NCBI RefSeq assembly: GCF_017873395.1
Contig: NZ_JAGGKC010000034.1
Span: 1-36,665 of the forward strand
Origin: Youngiibacter multivorans
GTDB taxonomy: Bacteria > Bacillota > Clostridia > Clostridiales > Clostridiaceae
Direction: 5' to 3'
Length of the DNA stretch: 36,665 nucleotides
Part shown: one piece after another, positions 8,683 through 15,321 of the stretch
Numbering within the stretch: the first letter of the stretch is position 1
How the letters are laid out: the number at the start of each line of letters is the position of its first letter
Translations under genes and position numbers: made by a program
Notes under the pieces: generated by a model
What the model saw: the letters and a program-made list of their open reading frames with translations, nothing else
The model's database searches: none
What the model was told of the DNA's origin: nothing

Positions 8683-9057
8683 CTAGATTTCAGCCTTCCA
8701 GAGACCATGCAGATTACAGTACTCATATACAGTACCTGCAGCAGCATCTTCAAATTCAGCCTTTGGCTCCATTCCAGGTTTGAGATAAACTATCTGAAGT
8801 TTGTCGCCTGCGTCAAGAGCTATCCATTCAATATAGTGGGTATCAATCATAGGATGGATTGTTGAACCAACAGTAACCTTGATCTTGCCATCTTCCTTTA
8901 CAACTACAGGAACATGCTTTTCAGTAGCTGCATCTGTTGTATTGGCTTCAAGCTTCTTCATGTCCTGTCCGCAGCAAACAAGAGTTCCTCCGCCATCTTT
9001 GATCAGAGCTACCATGTTTCCGCATACTTCACATTTGTAAAACACTACATTTGCCAT
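8683..9057 (-). CDS. dfx: Desulfoferrodoxin (superoxide reductase)
   Basis: A 124-residue cytoplasmic 2Fe-type superoxide reductase, which reduces superoxide to hydrogen peroxide using electrons from rubredoxin-like donors; typical of anaerobes. The N-terminal desulforedoxin domain supplies the FeS4 site (C9, C12, C28, C29). The C-terminal domain supplies the catalytic Fe(His)4Cys site: H48 in EKHVP (with the conserved Glu46-Lys47 pair), H68 and H74 in GSTIHPMIDTHYIEW, then C114 and H117 in YCNLHGLW. The frame is open further upstream (to 9108), but the start at 9057 is chosen because the domain begins there and AGGGGC lies 8 bases before it. It is the last gene after the DUF401/G3E group, separated by 88 bases, and has its own terminator. 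Confidence 0.95.
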   Translation of the reverse strand: MANVVFYKCEVCGNMVALIKDGGGTLVCCGQDMKKLEANTTDAATEKHVPVVVKEDGKIKVTVGSTIHPMIDTHYIEWIALDAGDKLQIVYLKPGMEPKAEFEDAAAGTVYEYCNLHGLWKAEI

Positions 9058-9081
9058 TTCTTCAGCCCCTTTTCGTTGATT

Positions 9082-9099
9082 GACCTGCAAAGGCAGGTC
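9082..9099 (-). promoter_or_regulatory. Small hairpin in the desulfoferrodoxin leader
   Basis: Perfect 7-bp stem GACCTGC / GCAGGTC with a 4-nt loop, about 24 bases upstream of the start codon and just upstream of the ribosome site. It could act as a weak terminator for the upstream G3E operon, an mRNA-stabilising structure or an operator. There is no U tract after it. Confidence 0.4.
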
Positions 9100-9145
9100 C
9101 CCTACCATATATTCTAAATCAACGGTTTTGGAATGTATAGCGAGT

Positions 9146-9766
9146 TCAGAAACTGTTAACAGAGAAGTAGATTATTATACACAGAATAATTATTAGAAGA
9201 ACAGTATAAATCCTTGATTTCATGCTAATTTCCCCGCTATCACTGAAGCCTTTAAGAACCCTTACAATTCCTTCATCAGAACCAGCATCTGTGCTAATAG
9301 CTCTCTGATTCAGCTGCCCGATTAGCTTTATCACCCTGTCACCAGGTGTACCCTTCGTAAAATAGAAGCAGTCAGCGAAGTTCATCTGCTCAAGAAGCAT
9401 CGGTCCCATGTTCCTGATGTATACCTCCGCAGTGGAGGCATCAAGCACGTATGTGACATTTTGGATTACCATTCTTTTTGGTAGCCCGATCTGGTAAAGC
9501 TTCGTCAGTGGCCATGTGCCGTTGTATTCAAGCAGAAATCTTCTTCCTGGATATCTTGATTGAAGGTCCTCGAAGAGACTGCAATCAAGACTCTCAAGCG
9601 CATCAATGCTCACGGTCTCATACTCTTTCCCGTATTCCTCATCACCATGCTCGCAAATTAGCACCAGCCATTCCTCTGATTTTCCAGTCCTCTTCAATAC
9701 TTCCTTCGCAAGAGTTGTCTTTCCAGAGTCCAGGAATCCTGATACTACAAATATCGGAGTCCTCAT
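9146..9766 (-). CDS. Short, divergent G3E (CobW-like) P-loop protein with C-terminal membrane anchor
   Basis: A 206-residue protein beginning MRTPIFVVSGFLDSGKTTL, a P-loop (residues 10-17) of the G3E GTPase type. It departs from the metallochaperone pattern: ICEHGDEEYG replaces ENEFGE, there is no GCxCC metal motif, YNGTW replaces the ExSG Walker B region, and FTKGT stands where NKxD is expected. The usual C-terminal CobW_C domain is absent; instead the last ~22 residues form a hydrophobic helix (YTVLLIIILCIIIYFSV), which should anchor it in the membrane. The start is set by the ATGA overlap with the preceding G3E gene and by GAAGGAAAG before it, although the frame is open to 9829. Probably a partner or regulator of the neighbouring G3E protein; function unknown. 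Confidence 0.75.
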   Translation of the reverse strand: MRTPIFVVSGFLDSGKTTLAKEVLKRTGKSEEWLVLICEHGDEEYGKEYETVSIDALESLDCSLFEDLQSRYPGRRFLLEYNGTWPLTKLYQIGLPKRMVIQNVTYVLDASTAEVYIRNMGPMLLEQMNFADCFYFTKGTPGDRVIKLIGQLNQRAISTDAGSDEGIVRVLKGFSDSGEISMKSRIYTVLLIIILCIIIYFSVNSF

Positions 9767-10668
9767 GACTTTCCTTCTTCCATAAGCCTCAAAATACTGT
9801 CTCTTTTGAGCGATTTTCCTATGAAGCAAATTTTCCCAGTATCAACAGAGTCAACCTTTTCCACTACAGCTTCATTTCCCATACAGTCTGCCTTAAGGGC
9901 AAAGCCTTCTGATCCCTGCAGCATTCCTTTGACCCTGACTATCTCACCAAACCGCTCAGATTGCACAAGCTCTTCAAGCACTCTGCAAAGATCATCCTCA
10001 TCATACCTAACATCAGTTTCGAAAGAGTAGCTTTCAAGGTCAATGCCTGATTTCAGATTATCATGATCATAGCTAACTGACTGCTGAGTATTCATGCCAT
10101 CCATATTAATCTCAAGTACATCATCCAAAGCCCTGGTAACATAAGCTTCTGGATTGATCGATGCAATGTCTTCAATTACCCTTAAAGTCTTTTCCTCGCC
10201 AGCCTCATCAGTCCTGGTAAGTAGTATTGTGCCTGCTTGAACCACCTGGTCCCTGTAAAACTCCCTGAAGTTCCTGATCTGGCTGAAATACTTTCTCGCA
10301 TCTACGACTGTTATCACTTTACCGGGTGTAACCTCAGATCCTGCAGACCTGCATACAGCCGTTATGTCAGAGGCCTTCGCAACACCTGATGGCTCTATGA
10401 TGATTACTTCAGGAGAATACTCATCAGCAATCTCCATTAGTGCAATCCGGAAGTCGCCTGAAAGGGAGCAGCAGATGCAGCCTGAATTGATTTCCCTGAC
10501 TCTCGTACCGCTTCTTTTAAGTATCTCTCCATCTATTCCTATCTCACCGAATTCATTCTCGATTATTGCAACGCTCCTGCCATTTAGAGGTCCATCAATC
10601 AGATGCCTTATAAGCGTGGTCTTTCCCGCTCCAAGAAATCCGGATACCACATGCACTATTGTTCCCAT
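9763..10668 (-). CDS. G3E-family GTPase, COG0523/CobW-type metal chaperone
   Basis: A 301-residue GTP-hydrolysing metal-insertion or metal-transfer protein. Seen: Walker A GFLGAGKTTL (10-19), the ENEFGEIGID segment, the metal-binding GCICC motif (63-67), the EPSG Walker B-like motif (92-95), TRTD (151-154) in place of the guanine-specific NKxD, and a C-terminal domain ending near residue 300 that handles the bound metal. Members deliver Zn, Co or other metals to client enzymes. It begins 18 bases after the DUF401 gene and overlaps the next G3E-like gene by 4 bases, so the three are translated together. The metal is not predictable; the His-rich stretches common in zinc or nickel members are absent. 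Confidence 0.92.
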   Translation of the reverse strand: MGTIVHVVSGFLGAGKTTLIRHLIDGPLNGRSVAIIENEFGEIGIDGEILKRSGTRVREINSGCICCSLSGDFRIALMEIADEYSPEVIIIEPSGVAKASDITAVCRSAGSEVTPGKVITVVDARKYFSQIRNFREFYRDQVVQAGTILLTRTDEAGEEKTLRVIEDIASINPEAYVTRALDDVLEINMDGMNTQQSVSYDHDNLKSGIDLESYSFETDVRYDEDDLCRVLEELVQSERFGEIVRVKGMLQGSEGFALKADCMGNEAVVEKVDSVDTGKICFIGKSLKRDSILRLMEEGKS

Positions 10669-10686
10669 AAGCCTCCTATCCCACTG

Positions 10687-11892
10687 CTACTGCAGGAAAA
10701 ACAGCCCGAAGCTGTATAGTGAGCTTATGACAACAAATGATATAAGTATCGGCATGGTGTGCCTTACCAAAGCAATGAAAGAAGTTCCGAAGTCCTCAGT
10801 GACTATGGCAAGGCAAATATGAGTCGGTGAAACCTGCATTGCGATATATGTCATGCACATGAGAAGGACCATCAGAGCAACCCCACCACCTGCTACCGAC
10901 GCGAATGCCAGAGGCATGGTCAGAGCTATTATCGCCTGAGAACCAGCTACCAGTGTCCCGAAGAAGAATATCAACGCGAATATGACTGGTGATGGTATCG
11001 GAAAGCTGTTGAAATAACCCGGAAGTCTTTCAATTACGCCAGTATATGTAATTAGCTCCTTGAAGCTCATTATTAGAATCGTAGTGAAGATGAGCTTTCG
11101 CTCAATGGCTGAAATGAACATGGGCTTCAGCTCACTGAAAGTAAACCTGTTTACCACCACTGAAAGAAGTATTACAGGAATTACAGCAAGATGCACCGCC
11201 GGCTTGAACACAAGAATTATTGCTATCGTAAGCACGATAGGCCAAAGGCTGATGACAAGGTTCTTTGTATCTGAAGACTTGTCGCTATCGATTGCCACTC
11301 CAGTACCCTTCGGTATCTTCCTGACATACCTGAAGTAGCCGAGCAGGAACAGTACAACTACCATTGGAAGCATGGCTACAACAAATGCAGTCATGTCAAC
11401 ACCTGACAGGTTTAGAGCAAGTATTATTGATGAGTAGGTTGGGAGGAACGCCTCAGAAATATGCCTGAAGTAGCTCGTTACGAAAGTCTTCTCTTCTCTG
11501 GTCAGGCTTTCTCCACCGGCATTGTCGACAATCGGAGAAGCGATAAGGACTGCTCCAGCTGAAGGCAAAAGACCGATTACGAAGGGTGCGACCATAGCGT
11601 TGACCCTCCTGCTGTTAAAGAGATTGCTTAGCGATTTTTCAGCAAGGAGAAGATGTCCCCTTTTCTCCAACATCCTCTGAAGGAAGGTTATTGAATAGAA
11701 GGCAAGCACCATATTTATTGTAGGAGTACTTGTGGCACCCTTCACGATCATCTGGACAGAAGTGATTGGATTGATGAGGTATAGGAGTATGACGGCAATC
11801 ATGCCTCCGACTATGGAGACATAAAGCGGCTTCCCAAGCCTCATGATGACGACGATGCAGGTAAAAGTTATTACGAGCTTTAAAATGTCCAT
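10687..11892 (-). CDS. DUF401-family integral membrane protein (ion-transporter-like)
   Basis: A 401-residue protein with roughly ten hydrophobic segments across its whole length and no extra-membrane domain. The opening MDILKLVITFTCIVVIMRLGKPLYVS, the PFVIGLLPSAGAVLIASPIV stretch and the VSPTHICLAIVTEDF stretch near the end are of the DUF401 type, a group within the GntP/DctM-like ion-transporter superfamily. These proteins look like secondary carriers for organic anions or metals, but no substrate is established. It is first in the operon with the two G3E proteins, so a metal or metal-chelate substrate is a reasonable guess, not a demonstrated one. Confidence 0.8.
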   Translation of the reverse strand: MDILKLVITFTCIVVIMRLGKPLYVSIVGGMIAVILLYLINPITSVQMIVKGATSTPTINMVLAFYSITFLQRMLEKRGHLLLAEKSLSNLFNSRRVNAMVAPFVIGLLPSAGAVLIASPIVDNAGGESLTREEKTFVTSYFRHISEAFLPTYSSIILALNLSGVDMTAFVVAMLPMVVVLFLLGYFRYVRKIPKGTGVAIDSDKSSDTKNLVISLWPIVLTIAIILVFKPAVHLAVIPVILLSVVVNRFTFSELKPMFISAIERKLIFTTILIMSFKELITYTGVIERLPGYFNSFPIPSPVIFALIFFFGTLVAGSQAIIALTMPLAFASVAGGGVALMVLLMCMTYIAMQVSPTHICLAIVTEDFGTSFIALVRHTMPILISFVVISSLYSFGLFFLQ

Positions 11893-11956
11893 GCAGTCAA
11901 CATTCCTTTCTTTTTAAGTCCTTGTCTAAATCATGATGAATCCATGCTGCAAAACG

Positions 11957-11993
11957 CCCGCCATCTGCACATAACCTAAGTGCAGATGGCGGG
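11957..11993 (-). terminator. GC-rich hairpin terminator after the MarR gene
   Basis: Perfect 14-bp stem CCCGCCATCTGCAC / GTGCAGATGGCGGG with a 9-nt loop, 45 bases beyond the MarR stop codon on the minus strand, followed by GCGUUUUGC. It separates the MarR gene from the DUF401 operon downstream. Confidence 0.8.
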
Positions 11994-12037
11994 TGAAGCT
12001 TCATTTATAGACTGTAAGGCAAATATGAAGTGTGAAG

Positions 12038-12595
12038 CTATTCCTGGCTTTCCGCCTCTTTAGCCTTCACTTCGCGAAGTATGTCGGTAAATTCCTTCAT
12101 CACGTTGTAGCCTATTGCAAGCTCTTCCGGATTGAATTTCTTCATCAGCCTCTTGTTCGTCTTGATAGTGTCAATGACGTCGAATTCCTTGTGGGCTATG
12201 TTGAATTCAAATGCCTTCTGGGTAGGATACAGCATGAACACCTTGGCATCCTCCTTGGAGTTCACCCTGTAGATCATATCCCTATTTATAAGCTTTCTCA
12301 CTGTCTGAGAAAGCGCGCTTGTCGTTTTTTCCCAGAGCTTTGCAAGCTCTGTTACAGTGATTCCGGGATTGTCAACGATGTCTGTCAGAACATGCGCTTC
12401 ATTCATGGACATCTCATCGCCGGTTCCATAATCCTTCTTTTTGCTCATAAACTCGCTGTATACCAGTACAAAAGCATACAGTATGCTGGTATGCTCATGG
12501 AACTTCTCATAAAGCTCCACTACCTTCGATTTGTCCTCGTCGGTTTTCCTCACATCAAGTGTCAGCATTTCCTTGAAAATATCATCATTCTTCAC
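12038..12595 (-). CDS. MarR-family transcriptional regulator
   Basis: A 185-residue winged-helix regulator. The DNA-binding domain runs from MNEAHVLTDIVDNPGITVTELAKLWEKTTSALSQTVRKLINRDMIYRV through the wing (NSKEDAKVFMLYPT), with flanking helices for dimerisation. Start: the frame is open upstream to 12655, but GTG at 12595 is chosen because AAAGGAG lies 8 bases before it. The gene is monocistronic between two terminators. Its own promoter region has a 6-bp inverted repeat that could be its operator, suggesting autoregulation. Target genes are not evident; the flanking DUF401/G3E/SOR group and the peroxiredoxin-like gene are candidates. Confidence 0.88.
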   Translation of the reverse strand: MKNDDIFKEMLTLDVRKTDEDKSKVVELYEKFHEHTSILYAFVLVYSEFMSKKKDYGTGDEMSMNEAHVLTDIVDNPGITVTELAKLWEKTTSALSQTVRKLINRDMIYRVNSKEDAKVFMLYPTQKAFEFNIAHKEFDVIDTIKTNKRLMKKFNPEELAIGYNVMKEFTDILREVKAKEAESQE

Positions 12596-12619
12596 AACAA
12601 TTGCTCCTTTAGTAAATTG

Positions 12620-12662
12620 ATTATAACACACTTTAATTATAAAGCAACTTAACATCTGTTAA
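12620..12662 (-). promoter_or_regulatory. Promoter and possible operator of the MarR gene
   Basis: On the minus strand, TTGCTT (-35) and TATAAT (-10) are 16 bases apart, with the -10 ending about 24 bases before the GTG start. Directly upstream of the -35 is TTAACA-TC-TGTTAA (12649-12662), a perfect 6-bp inverted repeat suitable for a MarR dimer. Confidence 0.6.
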
Positions 12663-12804
12663 TGTGCCGGAATTTTTATTTTTCCTTAAATAATCCATGC
12701 CCTTAAATATTAAGGTCCATAATACTACATTAGCAATAATTCGTTGAAATTTCCATATCATCATGAAATAAACATTCAGGTATTTTTTGCTTAAATTGAA
12801 AATA

Positions 12805-12828
12805 CCCTGCAACTTTGCAGCTGCAGGG
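12805..12828 (-). terminator. Terminator of the peroxiredoxin-like gene
   Basis: Stem CCCTGCA / TGCAGGG around a 10-nt loop, 17 bases after the stop codon, followed on the minus strand by UAUUUUC. Confidence 0.75.
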
Positions 12829-12844
12829 CAGGATTTCCTCATTT

Positions 12845-13378
12845 TCAGGCGTTTTGCCTTATCACTGAACAGACTTCGTCCATATCAGGTAAGTCACTGA
12901 GGTCCTTGGCATATCTTGAGTAAATGACCTTCAGGTCCTTGCCCACGATGAATACTGCAGGCAGCTGAAGCTCTTCTCCCTCGTATTCGCCATGTACATA
13001 TCCCCTGGCTTTGGATTTCTCGATCTTCTCCATTGTCTTGCCGCCGATCAGCACATCGACAGATGGAGCGGCAACAATCTCAAGCTCCTTGTAGAGAGCC
13101 ATTGAAGGGTCGCAGATGACGTCATAGGCAAAGGCAGAATCTTTAAGCTTCTCCGCAGGTGACTGGATTACAACAAGTGCCTTAGCTCCAGCCTCCTCAA
13201 GCTTCGAGTATTCCTCATGTATTGTGATCATGTCCAGCTGACATAGCGTACAGCCAGCATATCTCAGAAAATATACTGCAGTAGGGGTTCCCCCGACCAG
13301 TTCCTTCATGCTTATATCGCCCTTGCAGATTGTGTTCACTGCAAAATCAGGCATTGTGTTACCAACTGAAAGTCTCAT
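12845..13378 (-). CDS. Peroxiredoxin-like (AhpC/TSA/redoxin fold) protein with CxxC
   Basis: A 177-residue thioredoxin-fold protein. The N-terminal VGNTMPDFAVNTI segment is typical of AhpC/TSA proteins, and the active-site loop is RYAGCTLCQLD with C43 and C46. This CxxC pattern belongs to the peroxiredoxin-like redoxin group rather than to classical 2-Cys peroxiredoxins (PxxxT/SxxC). It probably reduces peroxides or acts as a thiol oxidoreductase in the cytoplasm, since no signal peptide is present. Ribosome site AAGGGAG precedes the ATG. It stands alone, with a terminator behind it, upstream of the MarR gene and downstream of ridA. Confidence 0.82.
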   Translation of the reverse strand: MRLSVGNTMPDFAVNTICKGDISMKELVGGTPTAVYFLRYAGCTLCQLDMITIHEEYSKLEEAGAKALVVIQSPAEKLKDSAFAYDVICDPSMALYKELEIVAAPSVDVLIGGKTMEKIEKSKARGYVHGEYEGEELQLPAVFIVGKDLKVIYSRYAKDLSDLPDMDEVCSVIRQNA

Positions 13379-13539
13379 AAATCTCCCTTTTACAGACCAA
13401 TCCCTTTTTGCATCCTCTTCTACGGAACTGTAGTCATGTCCCGTAAGGCCTGAAGCATCCGCTTAAAGTCAATGATCCGCTTTATTCCAGAATGTACAGC
13501 CATGCTGCAATAAGCAGCCTCTCAAACGATGATACCTTG

Positions 13540-13923
13540 CTACTTTGTAATTGCTACTGCCTCAATTTCTACAAGAGCATCCTTAGGAAGCCTTGCAACC
13601 TCGACTGCCGCCCTTGCAGGGAATGGCTCTGTGAAGAACTCCGCATATACAGCGTTCATCTTCGCAAATTCATTCATGTCCTTCAGGTATACATTAGTCT
13701 TGAGAACATTCTCCATAGATGAACCTGCTTCCTCAAGTATTGCCTTGAGGTTTAGAAGCGACTGCCTTGTCTGTGCTGCCACATCCTCAGGCATTGTTCC
13801 GGTTGCAGGGTCGATGGGAAGCTGTCCTGATACATACACAGTCTTTGTCTCAGTAGAAACAACACCCTGTGAGTAAGGTCCGATAGCTGCAGGAGCTTTT
13901 GTTGTGCTTACTTGCTTTTTCAT
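13540..13923 (-). CDS. ridA: RidA-family enamine/imine deaminase
   Basis: A 127-residue RidA (YjgF/YER057c/UK114) protein, which hydrolyses reactive 2-aminoacrylate and other enamine/imine intermediates released by PLP-dependent dehydratases and lyases. Key residues are present: Y17 in GPYSQ, R104 in PARAAVEVARLP, and E119 in VEIEAVA. Length is typical of the trimeric family. Ribosome site GGAGG lies 4 bases before the ATG. The gene is divergent from the YheO/DauR-type regulator, with a perfect 20-bp palindrome in its promoter region. The two PatB-type lyases in the same window produce just this kind of intermediate, giving a plausible metabolic link. Confidence 0.95.
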   Translation of the reverse strand: MKKQVSTTKAPAAIGPYSQGVVSTETKTVYVSGQLPIDPATGTMPEDVAAQTRQSLLNLKAILEEAGSSMENVLKTNVYLKDMNEFAKMNAVYAEFFTEPFPARAAVEVARLPKDALVEIEAVAITK

Positions 13924-13972
13924 TTCATTCCTCCAAAATCATTTTTTTATCGAAGTACTTGAGAATCTTTTT

Positions 13973-14003
13973 CGAAATTCCCTCGAAATTTTATAAAATT
14001 TCG
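13973..14003. promoter_or_regulatory. Palindromic operator candidate in the ridA-regulator intergenic region
   Basis: A perfect 20-bp palindrome (13984-14003) of the form CGAAATTTTA/TAAAATTTCG, preceded 11 bases upstream by another half-site CGAAATT (13973-13979). It sits about 60 bases before the ridA start and embeds a TATAAA that could be the ridA -10. A natural binding site for the divergently encoded regulator, by inference. Confidence 0.6.
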
Positions 14004-14149
14004 CTCATGCCTACATTGTAGTTTCTTACCAAGCATTAAGTCAATAAATTTTTATCACTTTAAAAAATTATTATCATTTCTTCCCATTCCTGATTGAGCT
14101 GTTTCAAAGTACATGATATCCTTAAATCATAAGAAACCGAGGTGAGACT

Positions 14150-14839
14150 ATGCCTGACATAATGACCGAATACAAGAACCTTGTGGAATTTCTCGGAAAG
14201 GTTCTTCCTAAAAACTGCGAAATAGCCCTGCAGGATGTACGCAGCGGCAAGAACTGCATAACCGCTATAGCAAACGGGCACATCAGCGGCAGAAAGGAAG
14301 GCTCCCCACTTACGAACCTGGCAATCAAGTTCATAAACGAAGAAACCTGGAAGGACAACGACTTCATTACAGACTATACAGGCTGTACAAAGGAGAAGAA
14401 GCGCCTAAGGTCTTCCACCTATTTCATAAAGGAGAACGGAAGGCTTTCAGGAATGCTCTGCATCAACATTGACGATTCAAGCTACATGGAGATAAGCCGG
14501 ATGCTGTTTGCCCTGGGTGGAATACCTCAGGCAGCAATGGATTCACAGGTAACTGATACAGTTAAGGATTCCAGGAATATGGAGCCAGAATCATTTTACG
14601 AGGACATTGAAGACCTCACTGAAATGGTTATTAACGAATACTTTTCAGATAAAAGCCATGTACCTTCAGACCGCCTGAATCAGACTGAAAAAATGGATAT
14701 AGTAAGCCGGCTTGAAGAAAAGGGAGTCTTCATGGTAAAGGGTTCTGTCAGCAAAGTTGCCAGAAGGCTATCCATGTCAGATGCAAGCATGTACCGATAC
14801 CTTTCAAAGATAGAAAAGGAAAAGGCGAAGCAGCCATAG
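14150..14839 (+). CDS. YheO/DauR-type regulator (PAS-like domain plus HTH)
   Basis: A 229-residue regulator. The N-terminal ~115 residues match the YheO PAS-like sensor domain (YKNLVEFLGKVLPKNCEIALQDV, then NGHISGRKEGSPLTNLA). The C-terminal ~50 residues form the DauR-type HTH (EKMDIVSRLEEKGVFMVKGSVSKVARRLSMSDASMYRYL). Family members such as DauR repress D-amino acid catabolic genes in response to a small ligand. Ribosome site GAGGTGAG precedes the ATG. It is divergent from ridA and ends inside a terminator stem. Likely controls ridA and perhaps amino-acid catabolic genes elsewhere; the ligand is unknown. Confidence 0.9.
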   Translation: MPDIMTEYKNLVEFLGKVLPKNCEIALQDVRSGKNCITAIANGHISGRKEGSPLTNLAIKFINEETWKDNDFITDYTGCTKEKKRLRSSTYFIKENGRLSGMLCINIDDSSYMEISRMLFALGGIPQAAMDSQVTDTVKDSRNMEPESFYEDIEDLTEMVINEYFSDKSHVPSDRLNQTEKMDIVSRLEEKGVFMVKGSVSKVARRLSMSDASMYRYLSKIEKEKAKQP

Positions 14840-14860
14840 CTTATTGCGCTGCTTCGCCTT
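14822..14860. terminator. Bidirectional terminator overlapping the regulator's 3' end
   Basis: Perfect 13-bp stem AAGGCGAAGCAGC / GCTGCTTCGCCTT with a 13-nt loop. The left arm encodes the last codons of the regulator, and the stop codon lies in the loop. The minus-strand gene at 14864 ends just beyond it, so it can serve both convergent genes. Confidence 0.8.
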
Positions 14861-14863
14861 CTC

Positions 14864-15277
14864 CTACTTTATGAACCATCCAAGCATATGCACCGCATGG
14901 TTTACAATGACTCCATTGGAATTACTTACGACCTCGATACTTTCATGTTTATCACCAATATTCGCATCATAGGAAGCAAATCTCTCTGTGGATCCCGATG
15001 GTCCGTTCATCTCATATTCAATGCTCTTTGATTCAAATTCAGCCTCTATAGCCTTCATCGTATCCTCAAATCCCATGCTGCTCCTAACGACAATAATATA
15101 TCCTTTGCCATTATCGAACAGAGCTTCCTTGCTTTCAACGATCACCCCGTCAGCAATAACGGCTTCCTGTGGAAGATTCTCAGGCAGCTTTCCTTCCAGG
15201 TCCTTGGGCATCCAGATCCATACAGATACTGCGACAAATGCGATTACAAATGCCAATAGAAGCTTCAGCGGTCTCAT
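14864..15277 (-). CDS. Small membrane-anchored protein, not recognised
   Basis: A 137-residue protein with a hydrophobic N-terminal helix (about residues 5-23, LLLAFVIAFVAVSVWIW) that should anchor it in the membrane without a lipobox. The remaining ~110 residues are soluble and mixed alpha/beta in look, probably outside the cell. No family was recognised. It starts 44 bases after the large membrane/spermidine-synthase fusion gene on the same strand, so the two may be co-transcribed. The GC content looks higher than that of its upstream neighbour. Confidence 0.7.
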   Translation of the reverse strand: MRPLKLLLAFVIAFVAVSVWIWMPKDLEGKLPENLPQEAVIADGVIVESKEALFDNGKGYIIVVRSSMGFEDTMKAIEAEFESKSIEYEMNGPSGSTERFASYDANIGDKHESIEVVSNSNGVIVNHAVHMLGWFIK

Positions 15278-15321
15278 AACTTACCTCCCTTCAAATGCAA
15301 AATCAATAATTTTATCTGCTA

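Noticed and set aside
9146..9829. Longer start (9829) for the short G3E-like protein
   Set aside because: The extra 21 residues overlap the preceding G3E gene by more than 60 bases, and the ATG at 9766 has a ribosome site, an ATGA overlap and begins exactly at the conserved P-loop strand.
12032..12652. 206-codon plus-strand frame opposite the MarR gene
   Set aside because: The minus-strand reading has clear MarR helix-turn-helix features, promoter and ribosome site; the plus-strand frame shows no family resemblance.
12633..12842. 69-codon minus-strand frame between the MarR and peroxiredoxin-like genes
   Set aside because: It begins at the 3' end of the peroxiredoxin gene, runs through that gene's terminator and the MarR promoter, and has no ribosome site.
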